64,000 nucleotides of DNA from Rhizobium sp. FY34 (GTDB taxonomy: Bacteria > Pseudomonadota > Alphaproteobacteria > Rhizobiales > Rhizobiaceae): NCBI RefSeq assembly GCF_005222845.1, contig NZ_STFZ01000014.1, positions 62,001 through 126,000 on the forward strand, read 5' to 3'. Positions 43,403-52,789 of the stretch are shown here, piece by piece. Below the pieces are notes generated by a model that was not told the origin of the DNA, made no database searches, and was given only the letters and a program-made list of their open reading frames with translations. Position 1 is the first letter of the stretch; each line of letters opens with the position of its first letter. Both the position numbers and the translations under genes were made by a program.

Positions 43403-45601
43403 ATGATCCGGTCGCTCCACCGCTGGTTCGGGCTGATTGCCGCTGTGCTTTTGACCATCGTCGCGTTAAGCGGCATGGCTCTGTCGGTCTTTCCGGCCGC
43501 CGAAGCACTGACCCGACCGGCCGGGCAGGCCATCAGCGTTGCGCAACTGGCCGCCCGCGTCCAGGCGGCAGAACCTTCGGTGGAGCAGATCCGGCGGTCT
43601 CCATCAGGGCGCATTACGGCCTATTTTTTTAAAGCCGACCAGCCGGCCTCTGCCGTGATCGATCCTGCAACGGGCAAGCCCGCCGGCAGCGCCGATATCT
43701 CTGCCCTGCAACGCTGGCTCACTATCTTCCACCGGTCGTTGCTGCTGGATGATGCGGGTCGTCTGGTGACCGCAGGCGGTGCGGCGATTATGCTGCTTCT
43801 GTCCCTGTCCGGCCTTTTTCTGCTGGCGCGCCGAGCCGGCGGATGGCGGTTTCTGTTGCAGCCGATGCGCGGCACGGGCAAGGGCCGGCTGCATGCCGTC
43901 GTCTCGCGGCTTGCCCTGCCCGGCCTCCTCCTCTCGTCCTTGACGGCACTCTGGATGACCGCCGGAACCTTCGGCCTTTTGCCGGAAGGGGGTGCGGCAC
44001 CTGCCTTTCCATCGCAGGTGAGCGGCCAGACAGGCGTGGTGCTATCGGCCATTCCCACGCTGCAAGCCATCCCGATGGATGACCTGCGCTCCTTGAGCTT
44101 TCCGGCATCGACCGATGCGACCGATGTCTTCACGCTGAAGACGTCCGCCGGCGAAGGCTATCTCGATCAGGGCACCGGCGCCCTTCTCGCCTGGAGCGAT
44201 GCCGGCTGGATCGACAGTGCCTCCCATCTCGTCACCATGCTGCATACAGGCCAGGGCATTGCCTGGCTTGGCCTGCTGCTGGGCTTGTCTGCCCTTGGCG
44301 TGCCGGTGCTTGGCTGGAGCGGGCTCTCCGTCTGGCTTGCGGGCCGGCGCAGGGTCAAGACGGCGTCCGTGCCCGCCGGTGATGCCGATACGATCCTGCT
44401 CGTTGCCAGCGAAGGCGGCACGACATACGGTTTCGCTGCCACGCTGCAAGCGGCACTGACTGCACAGAACCTTCGCGTGCATGTGGCACCGATGACAGGC
44501 TTTGATGCCGATCGCTGGCCGAAGGCAAAGCGGATCATCCTGTTGGCCGCCACCTATGGCGATGGCGCAGCGCCGACTGTGGCGCATGGCTTTCTCGATG
44601 CGTTCAAGCGATCTCAGGCAAAACCCGGCCTGTCGCTTGCCGTGCTCGGCTTTGGCGATCGCAGTTTCCCGGCCTTTTGCGGGTTTGCCGTAGATATCGC
44701 GCAGGTTGCGGACAAAAATGGCTGGGCACAACTCCTGCCGTTCGACACGGTAGACCGCCAGTCGCCGCAGGATTTCAGCCGCTTCGGCCACAATCTGGCG
44801 CAAGAGCTCGGCCTCGATTTCGAACTGAACCATCAAAGCGCCGCGCCGAAGACGTCGCAATTCACGCTGATCTCGCGCCGTGACTATGGTGCGGACGTGC
44901 AGGCCATGACGGCGATCCTGCGGTTCAGCCTGCCGAAGCGCTCGCTTTGCCAAAGCATTCTGGGCATGGGCATTCCGCGCTTTGAAGCCGGAGACCTGAT
45001 CGGCATCATCCCTGAGGGTTCTGACCTGCCGCGCTTTTACTCCCTGGCATCCGGCAGCTCGGACGGCTTTCTGGAAATCTGCGTGCGCCGGCAGGCCGGA
45101 GGCCTCTGTTCCAGCCAGTTGACGGGCATGGAACCTGGCGAGACGATGACAGGTTTCCTGCGCTCCAACCCAAGCTTTCGCCCGGCACAGAACGCCAACC
45201 CGGTCGTTCTGATCGGCGCTGGCACCGGTATCGGGCCGCTTGCCGGCTTTGCGCGCGCCAATAGCAAGGGGCGGCCCATGCATCTGTACTTCGGCACCCG
45301 CCACCCGGATAGCGACGCGCTCTATGCCGAGGAATTGTCGCGCTGGCAGGCTGACGGTCATCTGTCGTCCGTTTCCACCGCCTATTCGCGCACAGCCACG
45401 CCCGCCTATGTGCAGGATATCCTGCGCAAGGATGGCGCACGTCTCTGCAAGCTGATGGCCGAAGGCGGGCAGATCCTCGTCTGCGGTGGCAGGGAGATGG
45501 CCGCCGGCGTTGCGGCGGCACTCGCCGATTGCCTGGCTCCGCAGGGCTTCAGCCTTGCCACATTGAAGGCGGAGGGCCGTTATGCGGAAGATGTGTACTG
45601 A
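43403..45601 (+). CDS. PepSY-TM / flavodoxin / FNR fusion reductase
   Basis: A 732-residue membrane flavoprotein. It has an N-terminal PepSY-associated TM region with about four helices (near 8-30, 120-142, 170-194, 285-316), then a flavodoxin-like domain (about 328-470, I-L-L-V-A-S-E-G-G-T-T-Y-G-F), then an FAD/NAD(P)H ferredoxin-reductase-like domain (about 490-732) with R-F-Y-S-L-A-S-G and G-A-G-T-G-I-G-P-L. The layout is that of PepSY/sulfite-reductase flavoprotein fusions linked to iron reduction. It can move electrons from NAD(P)H across the membrane, plausibly to the DUF2271 protein. Confidence 0.88.
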   Translation: MIRSLHRWFGLIAAVLLTIVALSGMALSVFPAAEALTRPAGQAISVAQLAARVQAAEPSVEQIRRSPSGRITAYFFKADQPASAVIDPATGKPAGSADISALQRWLTIFHRSLLLDDAGRLVTAGGAAIMLLLSLSGLFLLARRAGGWRFLLQPMRGTGKGRLHAVVSRLALPGLLLSSLTALWMTAGTFGLLPEGGAAPAFPSQVSGQTGVVLSAIPTLQAIPMDDLRSLSFPASTDATDVFTLKTSAGEGYLDQGTGALLAWSDAGWIDSASHLVTMLHTGQGIAWLGLLLGLSALGVPVLGWSGLSVWLAGRRRVKTASVPAGDADTILLVASEGGTTYGFAATLQAALTAQNLRVHVAPMTGFDADRWPKAKRIILLAATYGDGAAPTVAHGFLDAFKRSQAKPGLSLAVLGFGDRSFPAFCGFAVDIAQVADKNGWAQLLPFDTVDRQSPQDFSRFGHNLAQELGLDFELNHQSAAPKTSQFTLISRRDYGADVQAMTAILRFSLPKRSLCQSILGMGIPRFEAGDLIGIIPEGSDLPRFYSLASGSSDGFLEICVRRQAGGLCSSQLTGMEPGETMTGFLRSNPSFRPAQNANPVVLIGAGTGIGPLAGFARANSKGRPMHLYFGTRHPDSDALYAEELSRWQADGHLSSVSTAYSRTATPAYVQDILRKDGARLCKLMAEGGQILVCGGREMAAGVAAALADCLAPQGFSLATLKAEGRYAEDVY

Positions 45602-46523
45602 CAAGACGCGCCATGCGCTGAATGGTCCGACCATGGGCACGCGCTGGTCGGCGCTGTTTCACGCTGACGCGGGCTTCGATGTCATGCCCGTTGAGACGGC
45701 GATGGCGAAGGCGGTGACCGAGGTGGATGCGCAGATGTCCAGCTGGAAACCGGACAGCGATCTCAACCGCCTGAATGACGCAAGGCCGGGCGATTGGATC
45801 GCGCTGCCGGATCGGTTGCTCGGTGTTCTCGCTGCAGGGCTTGCCATTGGAGCGGCGTCAAATGGCGCCTTTGATATCGGCATGGGCGATGCGGTTGCCG
45901 CCTGGGGTTTTGGTCCTGAAACGGCCGATGAGGCACGCATCAGAGCCGCGCGCCTTGCAAGCCGCAGGCCCGCCCATAATGTTTTGGAAATCGATCAGGC
46001 GAGTGGACGGGCTCGAAAACATGCCGATCTGCGCCTTGATCTCAACGGTATCGCCAAGGGCTATGGCGTTGACCGGCTGACGGACGTGGCGCGCGCGCAC
46101 GGCATCACTGCCGGCCTGTTTGCCATCGATGGCGAATTGCGGGCGCTGGGCACCCAACCGGATGGACGGGCCTGGACCGTTGCCGTCGAGGTTCCGGCAT
46201 TCGATGCGCGCGCGCCGCATTCCATGATCGAACTTTGCGATGCAGCTGTTGCCACCTCGGGCGACTACCGCCACTGGATCGATGTTGGCGGCCGTCGGTT
46301 GTCGCATACGATGGACCCGCGCCTTGGAATGCCGCTTGCCCAGTCGCCAGCCTCCGTCACCGTCATTGCCCGCGATTGCATGAGTGCTGACGCATGGGCA
46401 ACGGCAATGATGGTTCTGGGCGAGGCGCGTGGCCTGCCGCTTGCCGAAAAACTCGGCCTATCGGTGCTGTTCCTTTATCATCAGCCGGAAAGGCGGGGCG
46501 GATGTGGTGTATTCGCCGCCTGA
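45582..46523 (+). CDS. apbE: FAD:protein FMN transferase
   Basis: A 313-residue ApbE. It has the opening G-P-T-M-G-T-R-W, D-I-G-M-G-D-A-V-A-A-W-G-F-G, the FAD-binding D-L-N-G-I-A-K-G-Y-G-V-D, and H-T-M-D-P-R-L-G near the C-terminus. ApbE moves FMN from FAD onto a Ser/Thr of target proteins. Unlike most ApbE proteins it shows no lipoprotein or Sec signal peptide. It overlaps the reductase gene by 20 bases. The local target is probably the DUF2271 protein. Confidence 0.9.
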   Translation: MRKMCTDKTRHALNGPTMGTRWSALFHADAGFDVMPVETAMAKAVTEVDAQMSSWKPDSDLNRLNDARPGDWIALPDRLLGVLAAGLAIGAASNGAFDIGMGDAVAAWGFGPETADEARIRAARLASRRPAHNVLEIDQASGRARKHADLRLDLNGIAKGYGVDRLTDVARAHGITAGLFAIDGELRALGTQPDGRAWTVAVEVPAFDARAPHSMIELCDAAVATSGDYRHWIDVGGRRLSHTMDPRLGMPLAQSPASVTVIARDCMSADAWATAMMVLGEARGLPLAEKLGLSVLFLYHQPERRGGCGVFAA

Positions 46524-46544
46524 CGCCTATCTCTTGGCCATGCG

Positions 46545-48110
46545 TCACTGATCTGCCATCGCATTATAGCGATAGCTTCGGTATCCGGCAGCGAACCCCG
46601 TCTGGCGCAGGCTTGCCTCCAGATAGGGCATGAGGCTTTCCACCATCTGGCGCGCCGTGCTTTCGTCTGGCGTATCCGGCCTTGAGAGAGTGCTTGCGAT
46701 CTCCGCCATCACCGCGTCGCGGTCGATTGTCGTGACGCGCCCGCCATCGACCACCAGCCTTCCGCCGACGAAGACCTGCTCGATGGCATGGCGCCCGCCG
46801 CGATGCAGCAGCGCTTCCACCGGCGGCGTGCGCGGATCGATGGCCGGACGCGCCAGCCGGTCCTTGTCCATCAGCACGATATCGGCCTGAAAGCCGGGCT
46901 CCAGCCGCCCGGTAAAGCCGCCGAAGCCGACGGAGGCAGCGCCATGTTCTGTTGCCATTTGTAGCACGGCACCGGCATCCGGCCTTTCGTTGAACAGCCT
47001 GGTTTCCCGGTGCAACGCCCAGACGAGCTTCATTTCCAGCGTCATGTCGCGGTCATCGGCAATGTTTGACTGGTCGATGCCGAGAGCCACGGGAATGCCA
47101 CGCCTTCGCATCTCGTTGACCGGCGCAATGCCGCTGCCGAGCCGCAGGCCCGAGGAGGCATTGTGGCAGATCATGCAGCCGCAGGAGGCGATGATGTCGA
47201 GATCCTCGCGGCTCATCCAGTTGCCATGTCCGAGCGTCACATTGGCATCCAGGCATTGCAGCTTTTGCAAATGCTGTACGGCGCTTCGGCCATAGGTCTG
47301 CCGGGAATAGGCCGCCTGCCGTTCGGTTTCCAGCAGATGCATGTGGACATTGCCGCCTTCGGCCTTGGCTGTTTCAAAGATTGTCTGCAAGGCCTCGTCG
47401 CTGCACCAGTGGAGGTTTGCGGGCGCAAGGTTCATGCGGATATGCTGCGGATTGTCGGGCAGGAATTTTGCGCGCATGTCCCGGTAAAATTCCATCAGCC
47501 GGGGCACCGGCACGGCACCACTTGCCAGTTGCGGCGCAAGCCAGTCGCGAAGCGGCGCGGGCAGACGGCCCAGCATTTCGGCATCCGGCTCATAGGAGAG
47601 GATATTGCGGTCGCGGATCATGAAGCAATAGCCCATGCGCATGCCGATCTCGCCATAGGCGCCGATCGTATCCTCTGCCATCTGCATCCAGCTTTCCGGC
47701 GCGCCGGCAAAGCCGCTATGGATATGCTGTACGGTGGTTGTGCCACTTTCCAGCATTTCGATGGCCGAATAGAGCGTATCCAGCCGCTGGTTGATGCGGC
47801 GCATGGCGCGAAACTGCGGCAGCCACAGTTCCAGCGGCGCAAAGGCAATGCCCTGCATCAGCGGCGTGACGCCGAAATGATGGTGCGCATTGACAAGCCC
47901 CGGCATGGCGATCATCCGGCGCGAGCCAAAGTGCTGCAGATGATCATTGCCGTAGCCAACGGCCTCCATCGGGCCGATCTGCGCAATCATGCCCTTTTCG
48001 ACGCGGATGCCGACATCATGGCGCATGCCCATCACGCCATTCGGGCCGATGCCGGTCAGAACGGTGCCGGCTTCGATGATGCAATCTGCAACGGGAATGG
48101 GTTTTGTCAT
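46545..48110 (-). CDS. Amidohydrolase-superfamily deaminase (COG0402-like)
   Basis: A 521-residue TIM-barrel metal-dependent hydrolase. The metal ligands H76-x-H78 lie in N-A-H-H-H-F-G. Later histidines lie in H-M-H-L-L-E-T-E and G-H-G-N-W-M-S, and the metal-binding aspartate in G-I-D-Q-S-N. The L-R-L-G-S-G-I-A-P-V motif is shared with guanine/8-oxoguanine, S-adenosylhomocysteine, triazine and pterin deaminases. It is the last gene of a nine-gene operon and overlaps its upstream neighbour by four bases. The substrate is probably an amino-substituted N-heterocycle (inference). Confidence 0.86.
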   Translation of the reverse strand: MTKPIPVADCIIEAGTVLTGIGPNGVMGMRHDVGIRVEKGMIAQIGPMEAVGYGNDHLQHFGSRRMIAMPGLVNAHHHFGVTPLMQGIAFAPLELWLPQFRAMRRINQRLDTLYSAIEMLESGTTTVQHIHSGFAGAPESWMQMAEDTIGAYGEIGMRMGYCFMIRDRNILSYEPDAEMLGRLPAPLRDWLAPQLASGAVPVPRLMEFYRDMRAKFLPDNPQHIRMNLAPANLHWCSDEALQTIFETAKAEGGNVHMHLLETERQAAYSRQTYGRSAVQHLQKLQCLDANVTLGHGNWMSREDLDIIASCGCMICHNASSGLRLGSGIAPVNEMRRRGIPVALGIDQSNIADDRDMTLEMKLVWALHRETRLFNERPDAGAVLQMATEHGAASVGFGGFTGRLEPGFQADIVLMDKDRLARPAIDPRTPPVEALLHRGGRHAIEQVFVGGRLVVDGGRVTTIDRDAVMAEIASTLSRPDTPDESTARQMVESLMPYLEASLRQTGFAAGYRSYRYNAMADQ

Positions 48111-49153
48111 GTCCGGTAGTCTCCGACGAGGCCAAGGCGCCGTGCCGCCGCCACGCGATAGAGCGGATCGGCATAGACCTTCATCTCTTCGCTGGCCGAA
48201 TAGGCTAGGCTGATATCGTGTTCGTCATAGCTTGCCGCGGCAGCCGCATGAATGCTCTGCCAGTCCGGCGCTTCAAGCGCGCGCCAGCGGGATATGTCCT
48301 CTTCCGGCGGCAGGGTCGGAAAATCGAGTTCGCGCATCAGGCTGGCAATCGCCTGCCAGAAGACACGCAACAGCGTGTCATAGGTCTGCCGGTCGCAGAA
48401 GGGTTCCAGCAGGCGGATCCAGTGCAGGCCCGTGACTACATGCAGGGCGGCAAAATGCTGGGTTGCGGTAAACAGGCGGATGGCAACGCCGGCCATCTTC
48501 TCCATCGTGTCTGGCCCAATCGCCAACCAGTCCACCACCGGTTCAAATTCGGGCAGCGCGCAGGCATCGCGCATGTTCTGCCACAAAAGATCGTGCAGCG
48601 TCAGATCATGCATGGGGGCAATCAGCGTCACGCGAGAAAGCACCTCGGCGGGATCGTCTGTGACCGGGTCAGCACCGGTTGCCGGCGGCAGCGCCAGAAA
48701 AGTTGCCGCCCAATAGGCAAGAGCGATGGCGGTATCGCTTTCACTCTGTCGCAGCACGCCATAGGCGGTGCGCATCAGCGCATGGAAGGCGCTGGCCGCA
48801 ACGCCGGGTGCCAGTTCCGGCAGATAGAGCCGAAGCGCATCGTCCATGCCAAGCCGCGCCACTTCGCCGGTAAAGAAGATCCGAAGATCCGGTTCACGCG
48901 CCCTCTCGCCCAGTACGGTGCGCCAGGTCTCAGCGTCAAGCGCCATGGCTGTCTCGGCAAAGGGCAGAAGCTTCTTGGAACTGCGGTAATGATCGAAAAA
49001 CCGACGCATCTGGATCGGCGTGCCGCCGATTTCGGCAAGCGCACAGAGCACCATCGGCGCGTGATTGGCAAAGGTGCGGGTAAATTCCGATCCCCAGGCC
49101 GGCATTTCGGCAAGGATGGCCTCCACCTCGGCGGCTTTTGCGTGCGCCATCAT
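48107..49153 (-). CDS. Questin oxidase-like protein (DUF4243 family)
   Basis: A 348-residue, mostly helical protein. It has scattered histidine motifs characteristic of the questin oxidase family: F-F-D-H-Y-R-S-S-K near residue 50, A-F-H-A-L-M-R-T-A-Y-G, T-Q-H-F-A-A-L-H-V-V-T-G-L-H, and a final Y-D-E-H-D-I. Fungal members perform Baeyer-Villiger-type ring opening of anthraquinones without a classical flavin fold. Bacterial members are largely uncharacterised. Four-base overlaps on both sides show tight coupling with the deaminases. Confidence 0.72.
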   Translation of the reverse strand: MMAHAKAAEVEAILAEMPAWGSEFTRTFANHAPMVLCALAEIGGTPIQMRRFFDHYRSSKKLLPFAETAMALDAETWRTVLGERAREPDLRIFFTGEVARLGMDDALRLYLPELAPGVAASAFHALMRTAYGVLRQSESDTAIALAYWAATFLALPPATGADPVTDDPAEVLSRVTLIAPMHDLTLHDLLWQNMRDACALPEFEPVVDWLAIGPDTMEKMAGVAIRLFTATQHFAALHVVTGLHWIRLLEPFCDRQTYDTLLRVFWQAIASLMRELDFPTLPPEEDISRWRALEAPDWQSIHAAAAASYDEHDISLAYSASEEMKVYADPLYRVAAARRLGLVGDYRT

Positions 49154-49635
49154 GGCTGGTCCTCCCGTGCCCAGGCTTCAACATGGACGGCGGCTGCCTC
49201 GTCTTCCAGAAGCGGGCCTTCGACGGCAATTGCCTTCTGGCCTGCGGCAAACACGGCGCGACAGGGCATGTCCATGGTCGGGTTGTCCGGATGGTCGCCG
49301 GTCATGGCCTTCAGCCGCTTTTCAGACAGGCCATAGACAAGGCGACCGATGCCGGTCCAGTACAGGGCGCCGGCGCACATGGCGCAGGGCTCGGCGGAAC
49401 TCACCATGGTGCATTGGGCGAGAAATGGTTCGCGGAATCGGCGGGAAGCCTCCGTCGCCAGCAGTCTTTCGGCATGGCCGGTGGCATCGAGATCCGGATA
49501 ATAGCCGTTTTCCATCTCCAGCAGGATTTCACCATCCGGCCCGGCCAGCAGCGCACCAAAGGGCATATTGCCATGTGTGCGGGCATTGCGGGCAATTTCG
49601 AAGGTCCGGCGCAAAAGGGTCTCGGTGCTGCTCAT
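49150..49635 (-). CDS. CDA-fold nucleobase deaminase (GuaD/TadA-like)
   Basis: A 161-residue cytidine-deaminase-fold protein. H54-A55-E56 and the P-C84-x2-C87 motif supply the zinc site and general base. Its N-terminal half (M-P-F-G-A-L-L-A-G-P-D-G) and length match guanine-deaminase-type CDA enzymes rather than tRNA deaminases. A second deaminase of a different fold lies in the same operon at 46545, so two amino groups may be removed in turn. Confidence 0.85.
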   Translation of the reverse strand: MSSTETLLRRTFEIARNARTHGNMPFGALLAGPDGEILLEMENGYYPDLDATGHAERLLATEASRRFREPFLAQCTMVSSAEPCAMCAGALYWTGIGRLVYGLSEKRLKAMTGDHPDNPTMDMPCRAVFAAGQKAIAVEGPLLEDEAAAVHVEAWAREDQP

Positions 49636-49684
49636 CCTGCATATCCTCCTTCAGACAGAGTGGTCTTGCGCATGGTCCCTCCCC

Positions 49685-50503
49685 TCACGCCGTGCTTGAA
49701 AAACGCGTATGCGGCACCAGTTGCGCAAGGTCGAAGGCCTGCGTTGCCGTGATCAGCCGGTTGAGGCCTTCGGCAGCGCGTGTGAGCACGATATCGCCCT
49801 TGTCCGCCGTGGCGTTCGCGGCATTGCCGCACACGCCTGCGGGATGCAGGTCCTGCGCCTGCCAGCCAAAGCCGACAGCCCCTTCTGCCGTCAGCATGCT
49901 GCCGGCCTTGGCGATCGAAACCGTCAGCGGCACGAAATCCTCGGCTTTGTGCATGGCGACGCGCTCCGGCGAAAACGCCAGCATCATGCTCGTTTCGATA
50001 TCACCGCCATGGATGCCGTGCTCGATTTCTTCGGCTGAAAAGAGATCATCCACCGGGGCAATGCGGAACCAGGAGCAGGAGACCGCCAGCATGCCAAGCT
50101 CGATGCGGATATCCCGGCAGGTGATGTCCATCAGGGCCATCTGCCCGCCATGCGAATTGAACAGGATGAGCTTGCGCACGCCAGCGCGATGAACGCTGCG
50201 GGCAAGATCCAGCCAGACCTGCCGCAATGTTTCGCCAGACAGCGCCAGCGTGCCGGGAAAAGCGATATGCTCATCGGATTTTCCAACCACCATCGGCGGC
50301 AGGAACAGCACATCGGCATCCGGGGTCAGACGGTCAACCGTGCGCCTGATGATTTCGGCATTGATGGCGGCATCGACGCTCACCGGCAGATGCGGGCCAT
50401 GCTGCTCTATTGCAGCCACCGGCAGCACCGCCACTGTCTGCGACAGGTCACGCGTGGCAAAGGCTTCCGTTGAATGGTCTGCCCAATAAAGGGATGCCGT
50501 CAT
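49685..50503 (-). CDS. Creatininase-family amidohydrolase
   Basis: A 272-residue protein with the metal-binding pattern of the creatininase fold: E33 and H35 in A-A-I-E-Q-H-G-P-H-L-P, D44 in S-V-D-A-A-I, and later N-S-H-G-G-Q and G-D-I-E-T-S. Creatininases open cyclic amides; relatives act on FAPy-type pyrimidines and inosose-type substrates. It overlaps the flavin monooxygenase stop by four bases and is separated by 49 bases from the CDA-fold deaminase. Confidence 0.86.
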   Translation of the reverse strand: MTASLYWADHSTEAFATRDLSQTVAVLPVAAIEQHGPHLPVSVDAAINAEIIRRTVDRLTPDADVLFLPPMVVGKSDEHIAFPGTLALSGETLRQVWLDLARSVHRAGVRKLILFNSHGGQMALMDITCRDIRIELGMLAVSCSWFRIAPVDDLFSAEEIEHGIHGGDIETSMMLAFSPERVAMHKAEDFVPLTVSIAKAGSMLTAEGAVGFGWQAQDLHPAGVCGNAANATADKGDIVLTRAAEGLNRLITATQAFDLAQLVPHTRFSSTA

Positions 50504-51993
50504 GATGCTTTTTCCATCAGTCCGGGGATGGTCTCTGCTCCGTGAAGAGCGCGCATGGTCTGCTCGAAATCATCGCTGACCGGCAGATCCTGCGAGGAGA
50601 AGCCTTGAAGGCCGGCCAGGACACCCTGTTCCTGATCGAGCAGAAGACGCCGCTCGATGCCGCGCACCACTTTTGGCAGCGCATAACGATGGCCGCTGAT
50701 CGAGGTGGAATGCGGACCGTGGCTGACAAAGCTTGCACTGTTGAAGGCAAAGACTCGGCTGACCCAGGCATCTGACGGATCTTTCGGCAGGAAGGCATAA
50801 TGGGCATCGAGATAGGGCAGTTGCGCAAGCCGCGTATCGGCCTCGTCAACTGGCGGCGTGAAGCGCTCGCTCCAGAGCGCCACTTTCGGCGCAAGCGTCA
50901 AGAGTTCGGGGCGTGCCGAGAGATCGACATCCATGCCGGTGGCGAGCAGCAGGTGATCGAAGGTGAGCGTGCCATCCGGTGTTGTGACCGAAATCGCGCC
51001 CTGTTCCTGGCGGACGTCCAGCCACGGTGTGGCCGGCCGCAGGCGAAAGCCGGCAAGCGAAAGCGCCGTCTCAAAGGCGCGCACCGGTGGCGGCTGGTCT
51101 GCCTTTCGGAAGAACCGTGCCACCTGCCAGCGCGTCGCATCGGACAATTCGGCAAACTGGCTGAGCAGCGGCGGCGCTTCCAGCGCCCGGTGCGGATTGG
51201 TGCGCGGCAGTTTTTCCCGACGGAAGCAAAGATCGACTGAGGCCGCACCGTGGTTCAGTGCGACAATGGCATTGTCGAAGGCGGAAGCGCCATGGCCAAG
51301 AATGCCGATGCGTTTGCCTTTCAGCCGATTGAAATCCACCGCGCCATTGGTGTGGTCATAGCGGTCCGGCGGCAGATTGTCGGAGATGAAGCGCGGCACG
51401 CGCCAGCCACCGGCGCCATCAAAACCGGTTGCCAGAACCACGGCGCGGGCCAACTGGCGCTCGATGATGCCATGCCGCACGGTGGTCACCGCTATCAGCG
51501 CGCCTTCGTGCGAGACATCCGTGACCGTCGTGTCATTGGTGATCGCAAGCTCGAACACCTCGGCATACCAGTCGAGATAGGCTTTCCAGTCCGTGCGTGG
51601 AATGCGCCCCAGCGCCTCCCAGGCATCAAGCCCGTAACGGGTTTCGAACCAGCGGCGCACCGAGAGATTGGCGACATTGAACTCGTTGCCGACCGCCGTC
51701 TTTGGCGTACGCAATTCCTCCATGCGGGCAAATGTCGTCCAGGGGCCTTCGCGACCGGCCGGCGCGCTGTCGAAAAGGCGCACATCCTTCAGACCATCCC
51801 ATTGCAGCGCAGCCGCAATGGTGATGGCGGACTGGCCACCCCCGACGATTGCCACGTCGCAGACGGGAGTGCCGGTGTCTGCCAGCGGCGAAAGCCATGG
51901 TGTTGCGGGATAGGCCAGTGCTGCCATATCGGCGCGGGCGGCATGTTTCAGCCGCAACAGGGCTTCGTGCGCATCGGGAAGAGGGTCAAGCAT
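50500..51993 (-). CDS. FAD/NADPH-dependent monooxygenase-like oxidoreductase
   Basis: A 497-residue flavoprotein. The FAD-binding V-A-I-V-G-G-G-Q-S-A lies at about residues 50-59, and the second Rossmann motif G-I-L-G-H-G-A-S-A-F is near residue 235. This resembles flavin-containing or Baeyer-Villiger monooxygenases and ornithine/lysine N-monooxygenases. The ATG at 51991-51993 overlaps the permease end by eight bases; an extension to 52065 lies inside the permease gene. It may add oxygen to the imported amine or heterocycle as the first step. Confidence 0.82.
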   Translation of the reverse strand: MLDPLPDAHEALLRLKHAARADMAALAYPATPWLSPLADTGTPVCDVAIVGGGQSAITIAAALQWDGLKDVRLFDSAPAGREGPWTTFARMEELRTPKTAVGNEFNVANLSVRRWFETRYGLDAWEALGRIPRTDWKAYLDWYAEVFELAITNDTTVTDVSHEGALIAVTTVRHGIIERQLARAVVLATGFDGAGGWRVPRFISDNLPPDRYDHTNGAVDFNRLKGKRIGILGHGASAFDNAIVALNHGAASVDLCFRREKLPRTNPHRALEAPPLLSQFAELSDATRWQVARFFRKADQPPPVRAFETALSLAGFRLRPATPWLDVRQEQGAISVTTPDGTLTFDHLLLATGMDVDLSARPELLTLAPKVALWSERFTPPVDEADTRLAQLPYLDAHYAFLPKDPSDAWVSRVFAFNSASFVSHGPHSTSISGHRYALPKVVRGIERRLLLDQEQGVLAGLQGFSSQDLPVSDDFEQTMRALHGAETIPGLMEKAS

Positions 51994-52789
51994 GGTCTTC
52001 TGGTCCTGCAAAAGTGTTGCGGTGCCGGGCGCGGCTTCGCCGATAGACCTCGCTTGCCACCACAATCAGGGCCGTCAGCAGAAGCACCACCACCTGCATG
52101 GCATTGAGATCCGGCTTCAGCTCGCGGCGAAATTGCGAGGCAACGATGAGGGAGAGCGGCTGCGTGCGGCCGGCGAGAAACATGGAAATGGTGAGATCGG
52201 CCAGCGACAGGATGACGCCGATGGAATAGGCCGCACCGATGGCGCCCTTCAGCTGCGGCAGCACGACCCGGCGAAATGTTTGCCAGGGCGTAGCGCCAAG
52301 ATCACGCGCCGCATCCTCCAGCCGCTTGTCGAGGCGGATGACGGTGGCGGCAATGATGGTGGTGGCAAAGGGGATGGCAATCAGCGTCTGCGCGGCAATC
52401 AGCGCGCCGGGCCCACGGCCAAGCCCAACCCAGTTCATCAACATGGCCTGCGCAATCGACAGCACCGTCTTTGGCACCAGAAACGGCAGGACGATGAGAA
52501 AGATGAAAACGCCCCGGTAGGCAAGGCGTGGCGATGAGAGCGCCAGCGCAGCCAGCAGGCCGATCAGGGCGGCCAGAATGCCGACCGGCTGCGAAATCAG
52601 GAAGCTTGTCAGGAAGCCGTGGAGAAAGGCCGCATTGCCAAACAGATCCGCGTACCAGGACAGCGTGAAGCCGCTCAAAGGAAAGGCCATCAGGCTGGAT
52701 GCATTGAAGGAAAACAGCGCCAGAACCAGGATCGGCAGGTAGAAGAAGCCGATGGCAAGCGTGAATGTCAGCGTCATGCCGCGCGTCAT
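51986..52789 (-). CDS. ABC transporter permease, PotC type
   Basis: A 267-residue permease of the spermidine/putrescine group with six hydrophobic helices and an EAA motif E-D-A-A-R-D-L-G-A-T-P-W-Q-T-F. Overlaps of four bases upstream and eight bases downstream tie it to the PotB-like permease and the monooxygenase, so uptake and catabolism are one unit. Confidence 0.9.
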   Translation of the reverse strand: MTRGMTLTFTLAIGFFYLPILVLALFSFNASSLMAFPLSGFTLSWYADLFGNAAFLHGFLTSFLISQPVGILAALIGLLAALALSSPRLAYRGVFIFLIVLPFLVPKTVLSIAQAMLMNWVGLGRGPGALIAAQTLIAIPFATTIIAATVIRLDKRLEDAARDLGATPWQTFRRVVLPQLKGAIGAAYSIGVILSLADLTISMFLAGRTQPLSLIVASQFRRELKPDLNAMQVVVLLLTALIVVASEVYRRSRARHRNTFAGPEDHA

